Below are positions 18,888-29,340 of a stretch of DNA of 64,000 bases, in pieces. The number at the start of each line of letters is the position of its first letter. The first letter of the stretch is position 1. The notes beneath the pieces were generated by a model, which saw nothing but the letters and a program-made list of their open reading frames with translations, was not told the DNA's origin and made no database searches. Origin of the DNA: Amylostereum areolatum (Eukaryota > Basidiomycota > Agaricomycetes > Russulales > Stereaceae). A program made the translations under genes and the position numbers. Location of the stretch: positions 558,001 through 622,000 of the forward strand of contig SAXG01000019.1 of the NCBI GenBank assembly GCA_012932865.1. The letters run 5' to 3'.

Positions 18888-20300
18888 TTAAAAACCCTGA
18901 TTGTCTTTGAACATGTTGGCAGTGCGTGCAAATGTTTCACTGTCCATCTTGTTCACAAGCTTGGTGATCTGATCAATCGGGGATTCTTCTGATGTTAGAT
19001 TCGTTGTTCATGCGTTGATTGTTGTTTGGGTGCGTTTCTCTGGGCAGTTCCTGGAGATGTGTCCTGGCTTCCGGCAGTAGAAGCATGATCCTGATTTCTG
19101 GAGTTCTGTGCGTTCTTGCGGGGTAAGGCGTCTAAAGTTTCAGCCGTTATTTCCTGTTTGAGCGACTCTGGTGGTTGTAACGCTCCCTTTGTTTCCGTTT
19201 CCTCTTCTGAATGGAACGTACATCTGTGGTTTCTTGTACAGGAGTGTGAGATCACTCGTCGGGTTCATTGGTCTTGTGTAATGCCGTTGGAATGCTTGAG
19301 CTTCTCGCCAGTTATTATCAATGCGCAATGCGAGTTCGTACCATTCGCTGATATCGTTCGAGATGTGATCTCTCTTGAGGATCTCGACTACGATATCGTT
19401 GCGCAGTCCTCTCTTGAATTGGTCGATCAGTGCTTTATGATCGTAGCCAGCTTCCATGGCATAGTCTCTGAAGATCGTGATATAATCCTTGGTCTCCATG
19501 GTACCTTGTTCTAGGCGCTGTATGTTGAATCTAGCGTCTCTTCCTGGGTCTATTTCTCCAAAGGTTTGGTCACGGAATGCCGTCCATGGAAGGTGTCAAG
19601 AACGACCGACTAAGGAATGCATCCAATAGCCTTCTAAGTCGCGACACAGGCAGTGGCTCAGAGGAAGGGGGAATCAGGGAACAAAGGGAGAACAGTACAT
19701 TGCACTCTAAGCCGGTAAAGACTAGGAGGAAAGACTAAGAAACTAGATACATGCAGGCCAGCTATATATACTAGGGAGGGGATGTGCACAGACCAAGGGG
19801 CACATCAGCGATGCCATCAAAGGGGATTGATCCACAGGTGTGAGATCAGATAGCGCGAGAAAGCAAGGAAAAAGCGGAGCAAAAGGGCGAACCGTGACAG
19901 AAGGTATCCTTCTGGATTTAGACCGTGATCTCGTATCTTGTCGATCTTACTTATTAAAAGGGACGCCCAGTGGAGGGCAGGTCCATTGGTGAGATGTGAG
20001 AGTATGAAGGTTATCTTACGCATGTTGGCAGCATACATGTTGGGGAAGGCTATGAAGCGAAGTACACACTGTTCTATGAACTTTGCTGCTTTTGCCCGAT
20101 CCCTTCCATCGTATACTCCTAGTGTGTTCAGTTTAAATCCTTTATCCTTGTCTTCGGGTTTTGATCCGGTTGTTCCTGTTCCTTTTGGCGGGGAATTCCC
20201 TGGTAGGTATCTCGATCCTTTCGGAAGATCCGCGGTTGCTTCTCTTCTGAAGACGTAGTTCCGAACTTCTTTTCCTTTCTTGTCATCTGATGCTTCGGAC
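18888..20300 (-). pseudogene. Family C Gag (capsid and zinc knuckle), split by a solo LTR
   Basis: On the minus strand a retrotransposon capsid region (YDGRDRAKAAKFIEQCVLRF, then MYAANMRKITFILSHLTNGP) runs to 19906, is broken by the solo LTR 19594-19900, and continues with DYAMEAGYDHKALIDQFKRG. The frame meets a TGA near 19142-19144, then carries the CCHC knuckle CFYCRKPGHISRNC (about 19045-19086) and ends in DNQGF at 18888. Homologous to the family A and B Gag proteins. Confidence 0.8.
19594..19900 (-). mobile_element. Solo LTR of a further gypsy family, TSD GAAGG
   Basis: The 307-bp segment, read on the minus strand, begins TGTCACGGTTCGCCC and ends CTTGACA. The perfect duplication GAAGG lies at 19589-19593 and 19901-19905. 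A TATA-like TATATATAG is present. The first bases resemble the family A and B LTR starts, so it is a related but distinct family not otherwise seen in the window. Confidence 0.93.
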
Positions 20301-20302
20301 GA

Positions 20303-21315
20303 TCAGTCGGAAGGTGTTGATGGTGATCGTGGTGATGGCATTTTCCTCCCTATTGGTTCGGTCGTGCCAAGTCCTAGGATTGGTTCAATCCTGCCAAATC
20401 CTAGGGGGAATCGAGTCTCATGTCTCGGTTTTGCAGGATTGGCTGGTGTTGGAGTTGCAGGCGTCTGGCGCGGTACATTAGTCTCTCCAGGGGGGACATT
20501 GCCAGGTGCGGTGGCGGGGTCGGGTATCACAGTGGCAGCGTCTCCCATTGATGTGATGTTTTCGGGTCTTCCGAATAGATTTCCTTTTCTTCCTCTTCTA
20601 GTCCCGAAGATGTCGTCATTTGATGCAAGTGATGGAGATCTTGTCGGGTTCTCTGTACTTTCTTCCGTTTCTGCTGTGCTTGATGGGCTGCGCTCTCGAC
20701 TTCCTCCGAAATTGGACTTAGTTTGGGTGCTTGATATAGCTCTCTTAGGTTCTGGCACAGTTTCCTCTGGAGGCGGTGCGGCTGTTGCGGTTTCTTGAGG
20801 ATGCTGGAGTTCAGTTTGAGGGTTCTGTGGTTCAGTTGTTGTATTGGCTTTGTCGGTATCTGGATCAAATTCCCAGTAGTCCTTAATATTCCCGGTGTAA
20901 GGTTTCTCTTCGACTTTCTGTGCGTCCGGGTGTTTCCAGAGTTCTTCTGATGAGAGGGGCCCGATATGAGGTCTTGAATAATCTGGGCGCTTCCAGTGTG
21001 AGTTGTCGTAGCTTCCGTCTTCTTTTTCTCTTTTGGATCTATCTTTGTAGTATTCTGCTGCTGGGGGAAGGTTGTATCTGTATATGGGTGGGTTCCACTG
21101 ATATTCATATGTCCCTTTGCTTTCTTTCGCAATGAAGGCTCTGTCGTAGTAGAAAAGGAGATGATAGGGATCAAATGTCCAGTAACGATCTTCGTTTCCG
21201 TTGGGGAAGTCTCGGCTACAGTTTGATTGGAGATAAGGGATCTCGAAGTCTGATGGTCTTTTTTCAGCGGGTTGCTCCGCTGGCTCCGTGGTGGGTGTTT
21301 TGTTTGATGCTCTGC
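20303..21315 (-). CDS. Pre-gag region of the long family C element (no ATG)
   Basis: The region is collinear with 1165-1845: aromatic-rich segments around YQWNPPIYRY and IKDYWEFDPD, then an acidic/proline-rich tail that continues about 110 codons further than in the short element and ends PSTPSD at 20303. An A-run two bases shorter near the beginning means the TTG used in the short element is out of frame here, and no in-frame ATG appears until about 20546. Either translation starts at a non-AUG codon or the leader is spliced. Confidence 0.5.
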
Positions 21316-21347
21316 GCCAAACTGTAGGGTGAGCTAGTGTAGAGGAG

Positions 21348-21357
21348 AGCTCGTTCT
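21348..21357 (-). other. Self-priming PBS of the long family C element
   Basis: Minus-strand AGAACGAGCT just inside the 5' LTR is complementary to AGCTCGTTCT in the LTR (plus-strand 21591-21600), which lies about 30 bases after a minus-strand TATAAAAG at 21627-21634. Confidence 0.6.
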
Positions 21358-21359
21358 AG

Positions 21360-21827
21360 TGTTAAGGATGGTCCTTATCACGTGACAAGCGGCTCAGGCT
21401 ACAGTACTCTTGCGTATGAGAAGTGGGATCCAGTGATCCAGACGTCTTGGTTATACGAAGGTTAAGGTCGGTAAGCGAAGCAGTAAGTCTTCACGGAAGA
21501 CTTAGGCGAGCTTTCGACTTAGTTTGCGTTAGATTCTCTTCAGTATCTTTAAGAGGAGGTTCTAGTTAGAACAGTCCTGTATTTACAAAGAGAACGAGCT
21601 GGGGAATGGCTCGTTCGTTGAGCCTCCTTTTATAAGAAAGGAGGTCGAGTAAATATATGTACATTTGGTCACGGTCGCATCGAGTATCTACAGGGACGCG
21701 GCTGGGGCACAGTCGTGGCTGCGTCATCGGGACGGTTACGAGCTGGGGCACAGTCGTAATCCGTTGTTTAGCGACGTCCTTCCTAATAAGGCAACAGGGA
21801 ATGGAATACCTTGATCGAGTTGTAACA
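21360..21827 (-). repeat. 5' LTR of the long family C element
   Basis: The 468-bp segment on the minus strand runs from TGTTACAACTCGATC to CCTTAACA. It is clearly related to 10955-11463 but lacks about 41 bp in U3. Its outer end abuts a remnant of a hAT-like MITE. Confidence 0.9.
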
Positions 21828-21869
21828 GGTTGCAGGTACCTGTAAGAGTGCACTCGTGAAGAGCTCTAC
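21828..21869. mobile_element. Remnant (right end) of a hAT-like MITE
   Basis: The 42 bases match 6099-6140 exactly, including the terminal GTGAAGAGCTCTA. The left part is absent: beyond the gypsy element, at 10954, lies copia sequence instead. Confidence 0.85.
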
Positions 21870-22239
21870 CTCGAGTTAGAGGCTAAGTTAGTAGCTTTGA
21901 TGGATGACGATAGTCAGTGTGCTCAATAAAATAGCTGTCTCGTGTAGTACTGCTAGTACTATACTTGCTGTATACTAATAGATTACAATCTCACTGGCGG
22001 AAGTGAGCTGTCCTGACAAGCTTCTGAGAACCTGGGAGTTTGGAGTGTGACTGGCAGAGCTGGATGGATCTGGCATGATAAGATGAGAAAATTGCCAGAC
22101 ACCCAGGCTTCGTCAGACAGGTGCCAGCCGTTCCAGAGATGGGCGGAATTGCTGATGTACATTCGGCGGAGCCTGACTTTGCTTTAGTTCTGTCCGCTCA
22201 CAATGCCCAGAGTGTCTGCAGAATAACTCCTTTTGACGC
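21870..22239. other. Region with no recognisable gene
   Basis: I see no motif here. The 5' exons expected for the downstream membrane-protein gene cannot be found in it. Confidence 0.35.
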
Positions 22240-23025
22240 GGGTCGTCCGGAGCATCAGCTGTCGGCCACCGTCGGACGACGTATTTGGAGCTGCAGCGCT
22301 CGCTTTGTCTTTTTTCACCAACCTGTGGTCGACGTCCCTTGTTGCGTGCAAAGTTTGGTGAGCTATCGCGCTAGCTATATTCTCGACGATTGGGTGCTTA
22401 TATGCGGCCTTTGTCTACGCAGGATACACTGCAGAGCCATTCGGGCGCACATCCAAACTGGGAACATGCGCACCCGGGCTGAAAAGATCATGATGCTGTT
22501 GCTCGAGTCCGGAGCAATCTACTTGTTGATTTGGGTGCGTCTGTGAGTCCTGTGAGGCTACCAGTGCATGATCTCATATGTTCGGCACCCACAGACATTT
22601 GTGGTCGTATACACCTTCCTAAAGGTGATAACGCCAGGGTGGACGCCGGTTCTTACAGACGCCGGTGACAACTTTCTTAAAGGCGCGCTCATCCAGCTTG
22701 TTGTACGTCGCCATTGTGTTCCCTTAGGTTTCGATCCACCGATCACCATTCTGCACCCGCGCTCCCTTAGGGCATTTATCCGACGGTCGTGATTGTCTTC
22801 GTCTGTCTCGAAAGGACGCATTGCGACCGGCACTTTGTGTACCTTCCGCCAACCCCTCGTCGTCCTGAGATCGCCAGCCGATGTATGACCCATCCGGAAT
22901 GCGTCCAAGAACGTGCGATGTCCGTCGAAAGCTGCGGCAACTTTCCAATCAGGTTTTCAAACTCCTCGTCCGATAAACCTGAACACGAGAAGGAATCCGA
23001 TATTGGGCTGACGGGGACCGTGTAG
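22240..23025 (+). pseudogene. Multi-pass membrane protein, 5'-truncated paralogue
   Basis: Four exons are recognisable by GT..AG borders: one ending FFTNLWSTSLVACKVW; one with RAIRAHIQTGNMRTRAEKIM and LLLESGAIYLLIWV; one with VTPGWTP-like and DAGDNFLKGALIQLV; and a last exon starting GIYPTVVIVFVCLERTHCDR and ending at the TAG 23023-23025. They correspond to the C-terminal half of the complete paralogue at 23074-24569. The N-terminal transmembrane exons are missing, so it is probably a truncated copy. It belongs to the large Agaricomycete family of about seven-helix proteins of unknown function. It lies head-to-tail with the complete copy, only 50 bases upstream of it. Confidence 0.6.
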
Positions 23026-23073
23026 CCTGCTTCTGACACTACCCTTGTTTTACCCCTTCGCCCTTTAGCGGGT

Positions 23074-24569
23074 ATGCACACAGGCCGTGACGTTGACTCC
23101 CAAGGATTCTTAACCTTCTACACCACGTCGTTCACAACCACACTCCTCGCGGAAACACTCACATTTGGTGCGCTTTTTCGTCTGCGAGTGTCACCGCTTC
23201 GCATATCTGAGACTCGTCACACAGGTGTTTTTACCCTTCTTATCGTGTTGTCTACTTACCTCCTTGCGTGTGTCGGTATATTTCATCGTGCGCTTTCGCC
23301 ATGTTCATATAGATAATGCCTTGTCCTAGACGGAAGGGGCTGAATGCTGTCGCAAACAGGTCGCTGCTAGGTATCACCATCCTGATGTACGTCGCGGCTG
23401 CGATCCATCTGGCATCGCGAATAGACTCGTTCTACCTCCTCGTGAGCCGGAAGACGTACACTTTCAACAATATCTTCTACAGCCCGCTACACCAATGCAT
23501 GCCGACGGCCTTGCTAGTCCTCGATGTAAGGCTCCTTTGTCCGATCATCTTGCTCGAGTCCGACTCAACCATCGACGGAAGATCATACTCAGCGACGCCA
23601 TCATCCTCTGGCGCGCGTGGATAATCTGGAGCCACAACCGCGTGATGCAGACCGTTTCCGTGGTGCTTATCACGTCTACGCTCGGTAAGTTCAATTGAAT
23701 ACTCCAAAGGTACGAAACTGACAAGTCGCTCGCCCTAGTGCTGTCTACACTCAACTCCAGGAATGTTTGTGGTGTGAATTCCGTCCAGCGTCCATTCGGC
23801 CAAGTTCCAGTGTCGGCATCGTTCTCGGATGGCGCTCTCGGGACCGCGGCGTTTACTCTATCGCTTGCCACGAATCTATGGTCGACGTGCCTGGTTGCCT
23901 ACAAAGCATGGTGAGCCCCTACTCGATCCCCTCCTCCTTGTCTCTGGTTGCGTATTCACGATGAAACCAGGCGACACCGGCGGTTCATTAAGGCCCACCT
24001 TCAGATGGGAAGCACACGCACGAGAACGGAGAAGGTCATGGCGCTTCTCTTCGAGTCTGGGATCGTGTATTGTCTCGTTTGGGTTCGTTGGTTCTCTCCT
24101 TCCGTCCCTGTGGTTATATCGAGTAATGCGCATAGATATTCGTCGTGGCCTACAGCGTCAACGGCCTCCTTCCCAAGCACGTAGGGCCGCAGGACGACAG
24201 TGAACCAATCACGGACGCGGGAGACAACTTTGTCAAGGGTGCTTTCATCCAACTCATTGTACGTCCCGAGCTGACCCCAAAAGACCTACTCATCAAACCT
24301 TGATGCAATCACAGGGCATCTATCCGACAGTCGTTATCATCTTGGTCTGCCTTGAACGCACGCACTGCGATCGGAACTTCACCTATTCCAGTCGACTCCC
24401 CATACAACCCGAGATCCCTCTTCGCCATATAACGGTCACCATGCTGGCGGAATCGCCGAAATCGGTGCTCTTTTCGAATATGCGGGGTGACTCTGTAGAG
24501 TTGTCTACCGTTTTTCATGTCGGGTTCATGAAGGAGGCTGATATAGGACTGGAATCGATGAATGTGTAA
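23074..24569 (+). CDS. Multi-pass membrane protein, fungal family of unknown function
   Basis: About eight exons can be traced: 23074-23167 (TTTLLAETLTFG), from 23225 (VFTLLIVLSTYLLAC), about 23313-23525 (GITILMYVAAAIHLASRI and onward), 23582-23684 (ILSDAIILWRAWIIWS), 23761-23910 (FTLSLATNLWSTCLVAYKAW), 23971-24082 (HLQMGSTRTRTEKVMALLFE), 24136-24258 (ITDAGDNFVKGAFIQL) and 24315-24569 (YPTVVIILVCLERTHCDRNF, then an acidic tail). Each middle exon holds one or two hydrophobic helices, giving about seven. The DAI-x-WRAW motif and the basic RTRTEKVM loop are hallmarks of this Agaricomycete family. Frames stay open across the inferred introns. Substrate and role are unknown. The exact start is uncertain because another exon could lie upstream. 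Confidence 0.75.
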
Positions 24570-24862
24570 CCCGTCCCACTGTCGTTGACGATTGTATGCA
24601 GTGGGCCTCGATCGAAATGTAATTTACATATGCTAGTTGTACATTGTCATCGTGTTATTAACGAGTGACTTCTGTCGTGACCCGATCTTTCCATACATAT
24701 GCACTCCCGTCGCCCTGGGTGATTGCTCGTCAAACCTCAACGTCAGCGCCCTCAACGCCTACATGGAGCCCAGCGAGCCGGAGTCGCGTCAATCGGCTAC
24801 TGTTACCGCGAAGTCATCGTCGTAGACGACGGAAGCAGGACCTCTGTAGGCGACAGTGAGTG
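24570..24862. other. Intergenic, convergent gene ends
   Basis: This is the space between the 3' ends of the membrane-protein gene (plus) and the Hsp70-like gene (minus). Short overlapping open frames are present but nothing is recognised. Confidence 0.4.
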
Positions 24863-27239
24863 TCAGATGCGAGGCCAAAATTCATCCACGTACTCTTTCT
24901 TGACGCCCTGAAAGTTGTTACGTCTGTCAGGGTGGCTGAAAAAGTAGGAGAGAAACGACGCATACCTTGGCGGACCATGTAACATGCGCCTTCAGCTCTG
25001 TGAGTCCCAGCGACATGACAACAGAGTGGTGGCGCTCGTGATAAGGCCAGGATAGTCCGTGCTGAACGAGTATTGGTGCGCTGGATACATCGGCGAAGAT
25101 TGTGCAGAGCGTCGTGAAAGGCTCTATTCATCGGCGGGTTGGAATGGGTTAATGCTAGATAGATAGATGAAGACGTACTTCCAGGCTCGTCCACAAACTC
25201 GGGTATATCGTCGCCCCGATAGCATTTAACTTCATACATTGTCCGTCGCGTTTTCCTCATCTTTTTTGACGATAAATGGAACTTCTCTTCATACTCCCGT
25301 GTCTCCGATACCTGGGTGCCCTAAACGTATACATCCGTAAGTACACCAAAACCAACTAAAAAGGTGAGCGGCGGGTACCTTGACGATTATAGGGTAGAAT
25401 ATATTGGGAAGGTACAGCGCGCCACTAGGATGTACGTGCACTTGCGCCTTGCGTTGTTTGTGGCTCAGCTTTCCTTCATCATAAGGCGCTAATCCTGCTA
25501 CGCCGTATGTGACCTTGGCTACACGGGCCGATACATAGTGATCGATATGGAAAGAAACCGCGCCTTCAGCGACTGCTTTGCCTCTGTGAAATGAAGTCGG
25601 CATATTTCATTAAGTAATAGAGCAGTGCTGATATGGCGTACGTGTGCTCGTCTGGACGGAAGAGATGCAGACCTTCCGCCTCCAGGTGGTCCTTCAAGTT
25701 CGAGAAAAGGTACTCGCTTGCGGCAAAGCCTCCGACGAGGCAGAACATCTTTTTGACCCCACGATATCAATGAGAAAACACAACGTGAGATAAGCGTCTA
25801 CATACCGAAATTTTCCTCGATCCTGTCGCCTTCTTCTGGTCGTCAATGGCGCGAATGATTTCGTGCACCGATGGATCGAAAAAGGAACACATCTCCTCTC
25901 TGGAGACGCCACTTTAGCCCACAACCGGACGGATGAGCGACGTGGCGTACTTGGTGATTTTGAACTGTCCACTTCGAATGCCGACGCTGGGATCGCGATC
26001 CGATATCATGCTACTGAACTTGACCACGGAATCTGCATTTCCTTTGAAGCGCTTCTTCGCGGTTTCGTCGAAGATTGCGCAGATGCTGTCGAGATAGCGC
26101 TTTTCTCCAAAACGCGATGACTTCAGCTTGTCTGAAACCCCGGTGAGCCTGGAGACTCAAACATAACGACACGAGGCGGGCTTACTCTTCAAGAAAGCGT
26201 ATGCACGCTGTCGCACGATGACAGAGCCTTGAAATATGCCTACGCATCGAGATTCCGTGAGTATTTGGGGCACGATACGAAGGACGACAGACATACAGCC
26301 GGATTCGGCGATCTCGGCGATCTTAACTGGGGAGCTTTGCGTGAAGGTGTACGCGCTGATATCCACGGTTCCTCCACCGGCGTCGATGACCATCACGTTC
26401 TTTCCAACCTAAACATCGGTGAGCCTATGCAAAGATGGGGAACAGAACCAGACGTACCTCGGTTGCCTCTGCCATCAAACCCTTCGAGATACAATAGTGG
26501 AAACTGGCTTCGCCTTCCGTCACGAACGTGATCCTGTCTCTCCCGCGCGGCGTGTCTGGAATGAGCCCTGCCATAATTGCCGCTTTGCGCATTGCGCCCT
26601 GTTGGGCCCCTTCCCACCCGTTCGGGTGACTGAGCACAAAGTCGATGTCGCCTTGGACCGAATTCCAGAGCGAGTCCCCGTTGATGTTCGTCTCGCGGAT
26701 CGATGTGCGAGCACGGTCGAACAGGAAGCGGTAGAAATCGGCAAATACGGCGACGATGTCTTTGTGAGGAGGAAGAGTCGCGGTAGGAATGTTGGCGTCG
26801 CCTGTGGCGGCCTTGGGGCGCAGGAGCAGCTTGAACCTGTCGCGAGGGTCGATGAGCTGGGCCGTAACATGCAGATGCGAACATTTCACGTACCATTCTA
26901 GTTTGAGCGGCTCCACCACCGTCGACGCGTCCTCGTCCTCGTCCTCCAGGTCTTCCAACGGCGGTTCCTCGGCGCCTATGGCAACTACCTTGCCTTTGGA
27001 GTCGTAATGGATGATCGTTTGCACCTTGGAATCGCCGGCATCTTGTCCAGGATATCTGCAGCACATTCACCAGCATAATTACCATCCAGAATCGGCATCA
27101 CGCACCGTGTTACGGCGCGAATCTCGGGGACTCGTCCTGGGTCTAGCACTGCGTAGGATACGCCGCTGAATGTGGTTCCCAGGTCGAATGCAATGACGAG
27201 ACGCCGTTTGAGGCCGCTGTATGGTTGGCGAGGAGGCAT
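24863..27239 (-). CDS. HSPA12-like Hsp70-family ATPase
   Basis: ATG at 27237-27239 begins MPPRQPYSGLKRRLVIAFDL. The nucleotide-binding phosphate-1 motif IAFDLGTTFSGVSYAVLD follows, then an acidic linker, HPNGWEGAQQGAMRKAA, FVTEGEASFHYC, the phosphate-2 motif MVIDAGGGTVDIS, FGEKRYLDSIC, the adenosine motif LVGGFAASEYLF, and KAVAEGAVSFHIDHYVSARV. It ends VDEFWPRI with TGA at 24863-24865. Roughly seven short introns interrupt it. The long insertions and missing classical substrate-binding domain place it with the fungal HSPA12-like group, thought to be Hsp70-related ATPases of unclear clients. An in-frame TAA at 25914-25916 (after LIRPVVG) has no obvious intron around it. Either the gene is recently inactivated, or there is a base error or unusual splice. 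Confidence 0.8.
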
Positions 27240-27884
27240 ATAGGAGTGGTGAGGGGACTCTTCTGTAGAGCAGAGTGAGAGGGGTTAGGGAGGGGGAAGC
27301 AGGCCTGAACCAAGTATCACGAGGCGAGTCCGGCGCTTGGGACGGTGTAGGCGTTCTATTTCCGCTGGTCTCATTCACCTCTCGAAGGCTTTTAGATTTC
27401 GCCGTCAATACCTTTCGCGTTCAGCACTTTTCGAGTGGTACGTCCATTCCATTGTCAAGAAGCAGCACAGGCCGCGCACAAAAGCATGGGGGTTGGAATT
27501 GTGACTCGGAGATGACGAGGGAGAGGAATTGAAACGTGGTCGGTTCGACTCGTCAAGTAAGGGACTTATCTCGTTCTCACGCTAGGGTTATGGAGGGTAA
27601 ATATATCATTTACTTACTTAGTCACGAGTCACGACCAGCGCCAGCGGACACCGTCTGCCTGACTTCCCACTTACTCGTTCGTGAGTTCTCTCTTTCAATA
27701 ACCACGGAATCGGTGGGTCCCGAAGAGAGCGCGGACGAAATTTTACAATGCTACCTCCTATGGGTGCAAGGTAAGATACAGCCACGACTCGCGACCGTGA
27801 GTCGTGACGGAACAGCAGAACTTCGCCCACCGGCGTCGACTTGATCGACCCCTGTGGCAACGGCTTGCGGCTATAAACAAACGT
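27240..27884. other. Upstream region of the Hsp70-like gene
   Basis: No gene is recognised. Two inverted GAGTCGTGAC-like motifs (about 27619-27632 and 27783-27812) occur. Promoter elements cannot be assigned with confidence. Confidence 0.35.
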
Positions 27885-28670
27885 CTCGCTGTGAACTAAA
27901 TGCAGGGAAGCCATTTACGTCACAAGAATTATCGGTCGAACTTGGCAGCCTTCGTGCAGTGTCCCTCTGTACACACTTATGGTCGACATCTCTCGTCGCG
28001 TAAAAAGCTTGGTAACTTTTCCATCGCTCCGTGTTCATTTTGGTAACCGCGTTGAGACTGCCCGATACAGGTGCCACTGGCGAATTGTCAAAATGCATCT
28101 TCGAACGGGAAACTTGAACCGTACGCGCACTGAAAAGGCCATGGCTTCGCTACTCGAGTCTGGCACTGTTCACTGTCTGCTCTGGTATGCCTTGCTTCGC
28201 TTCGATCCACCTTTTGGCTCACAATTCTAAAACAGCTCTATGCAGCAGGGTATTCCACCAAGAGTGCAGTGACGAGCAACACGGCGATGGAGAGTGTGAC
28301 AGGCAACCCGGGCCCGGGGAGTCTCACCGACACGAGCAACAATTTCGAGAAGGGCGCACTGATAACTGATACCCCTCGTCGTGCGTCATATCCATCATCT
28401 TCGTTTTCCGTTGTACTCACAACCGACATTTAGGGGGTTTACACAACGCTCGTAAGCGCCCTCGTTTGTCTGGAGAGATCGCGTTGCGACCGGCACTTCA
28501 CAAATCTATCCCCAGTCCCACTCCGACCCGAGATCACCTTCGTCGCGTTATAGTGAACACTCGTGCGGAGAGCACTCGAGAATCGTCGGTCTTCGTGATC
28601 GAACAACCCGAGCCAGCTTTTGAACGATCAGACAAGGAAGCCGACAGAGGCCTAACGGAGAGTAAGTAGA
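27885..28670 (+). pseudogene. Dead paralogue of the multi-pass membrane protein
   Basis: The segment LCTHLWSTSLVA is followed by TAA where the paralogues have a tyrosine codon (VAYKAW), at 28004-28006. The next exon (VKMHLRTGNLNRTRTEKAMA, SLLESGTVHCLLW) and the exon with TDTSNNFEKGALI are still readable. The last exon starts VYTTLVSALVCLERSRCDRHF, meets a stop after TFVAL, and the acidic tail continues in another frame to 28670. N-terminal exons are not found. Stop plus frameshift indicate a pseudogene. Confidence 0.7.
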
Positions 28671-29340
28671 TCATGGTTTCCAATCCCACCCCCCACTTAC
28701 TTTTCTATCTAAATAGTTGCATTGCCACAGCTGAGCGCTGACGCCGGTAGTCATCACGACCAAGGGCATTTGACATTGAAGGATGCCCGGTGGTGGTTAC
28801 AAATCCCGAACCATGATCCTCTCGACAAAACCTGCACGCACCTGTCACCTCCTCACACAATCCTCGCATCGTGCACCGCGTCGACGTGTTTGCGTCCCTC
28901 GGACATCATGCCACGCGGGCGTAACCCGGTGGCTGCCGCCAATACCGACACCAGTACAGCACATGCGATAAATCTAACTCTCGTCTCTCTATAAACAGTC
29001 CACACATCGGCACGAAAATGGAGGGCGCCTGCGATGCTGTGCATCACACTTACGGCAAGCCGTGTGTATGATCGTTCCCCGGGAGTTGATGAGCGTAGTA
29101 AGCGGCACCACAGATTCTACAATTCTAAATACACCTCAGTACCCGCACCCGTACGCTCAACAATGCGGCCGTTCAATCTGCATTTGTATGTTCGTATAAG
29201 TACGCGTACGGTCACTCCATCTCCTGATTCTCTTCTACTGACACCCGCACAGACCATGTCCGAACTCGCATTTTGGCGACGTCTGTCAAAAACCATAAAC
29301 ATGACTGTTCCGCGGCTGATGTCATGAGGTACCCCGCACT
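28671..29340. other. Region with no recognisable gene
   Basis: Plus-strand open frames of 60-97 codons (for example 28722-28994 and 29034-29327) have no recognisable motifs. They could be decayed exons. Confidence 0.35.

Larger units (their letters stand above)
10955..21827 (-). mobile_element. Long Ty3/gypsy chromovirus (family C) with extra 3' ORFs
   Basis: On the minus strand the order is 5' LTR (21827-21360), self-priming PBS, AUG-less pre-gag, gag with zinc knuckle, protease, RT, RNase H, integrase with chromodomain (to 14572), then about 3 kb of additional ORFs, PPT and 3' LTR (11463-10955). Gag is split by a solo LTR at 19594-19900 and integrase by another at 15567-15989. There are also stops and frameshifts, so it is dead. 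The flanks do not match: AGACC on the left, inside copia; GGTTG on the right, inside a hAT MITE. The LTRs differ in length (509 and 468 bp). The present element is probably a product of recombination between two insertions. Confidence 0.85.

Noticed and set aside
26419..26901. 160-codon plus-strand ORF opposite the Hsp70-like gene
   Set aside because: Antisense shadow of a conserved exon; the minus-strand product has family motifs and this one has none.
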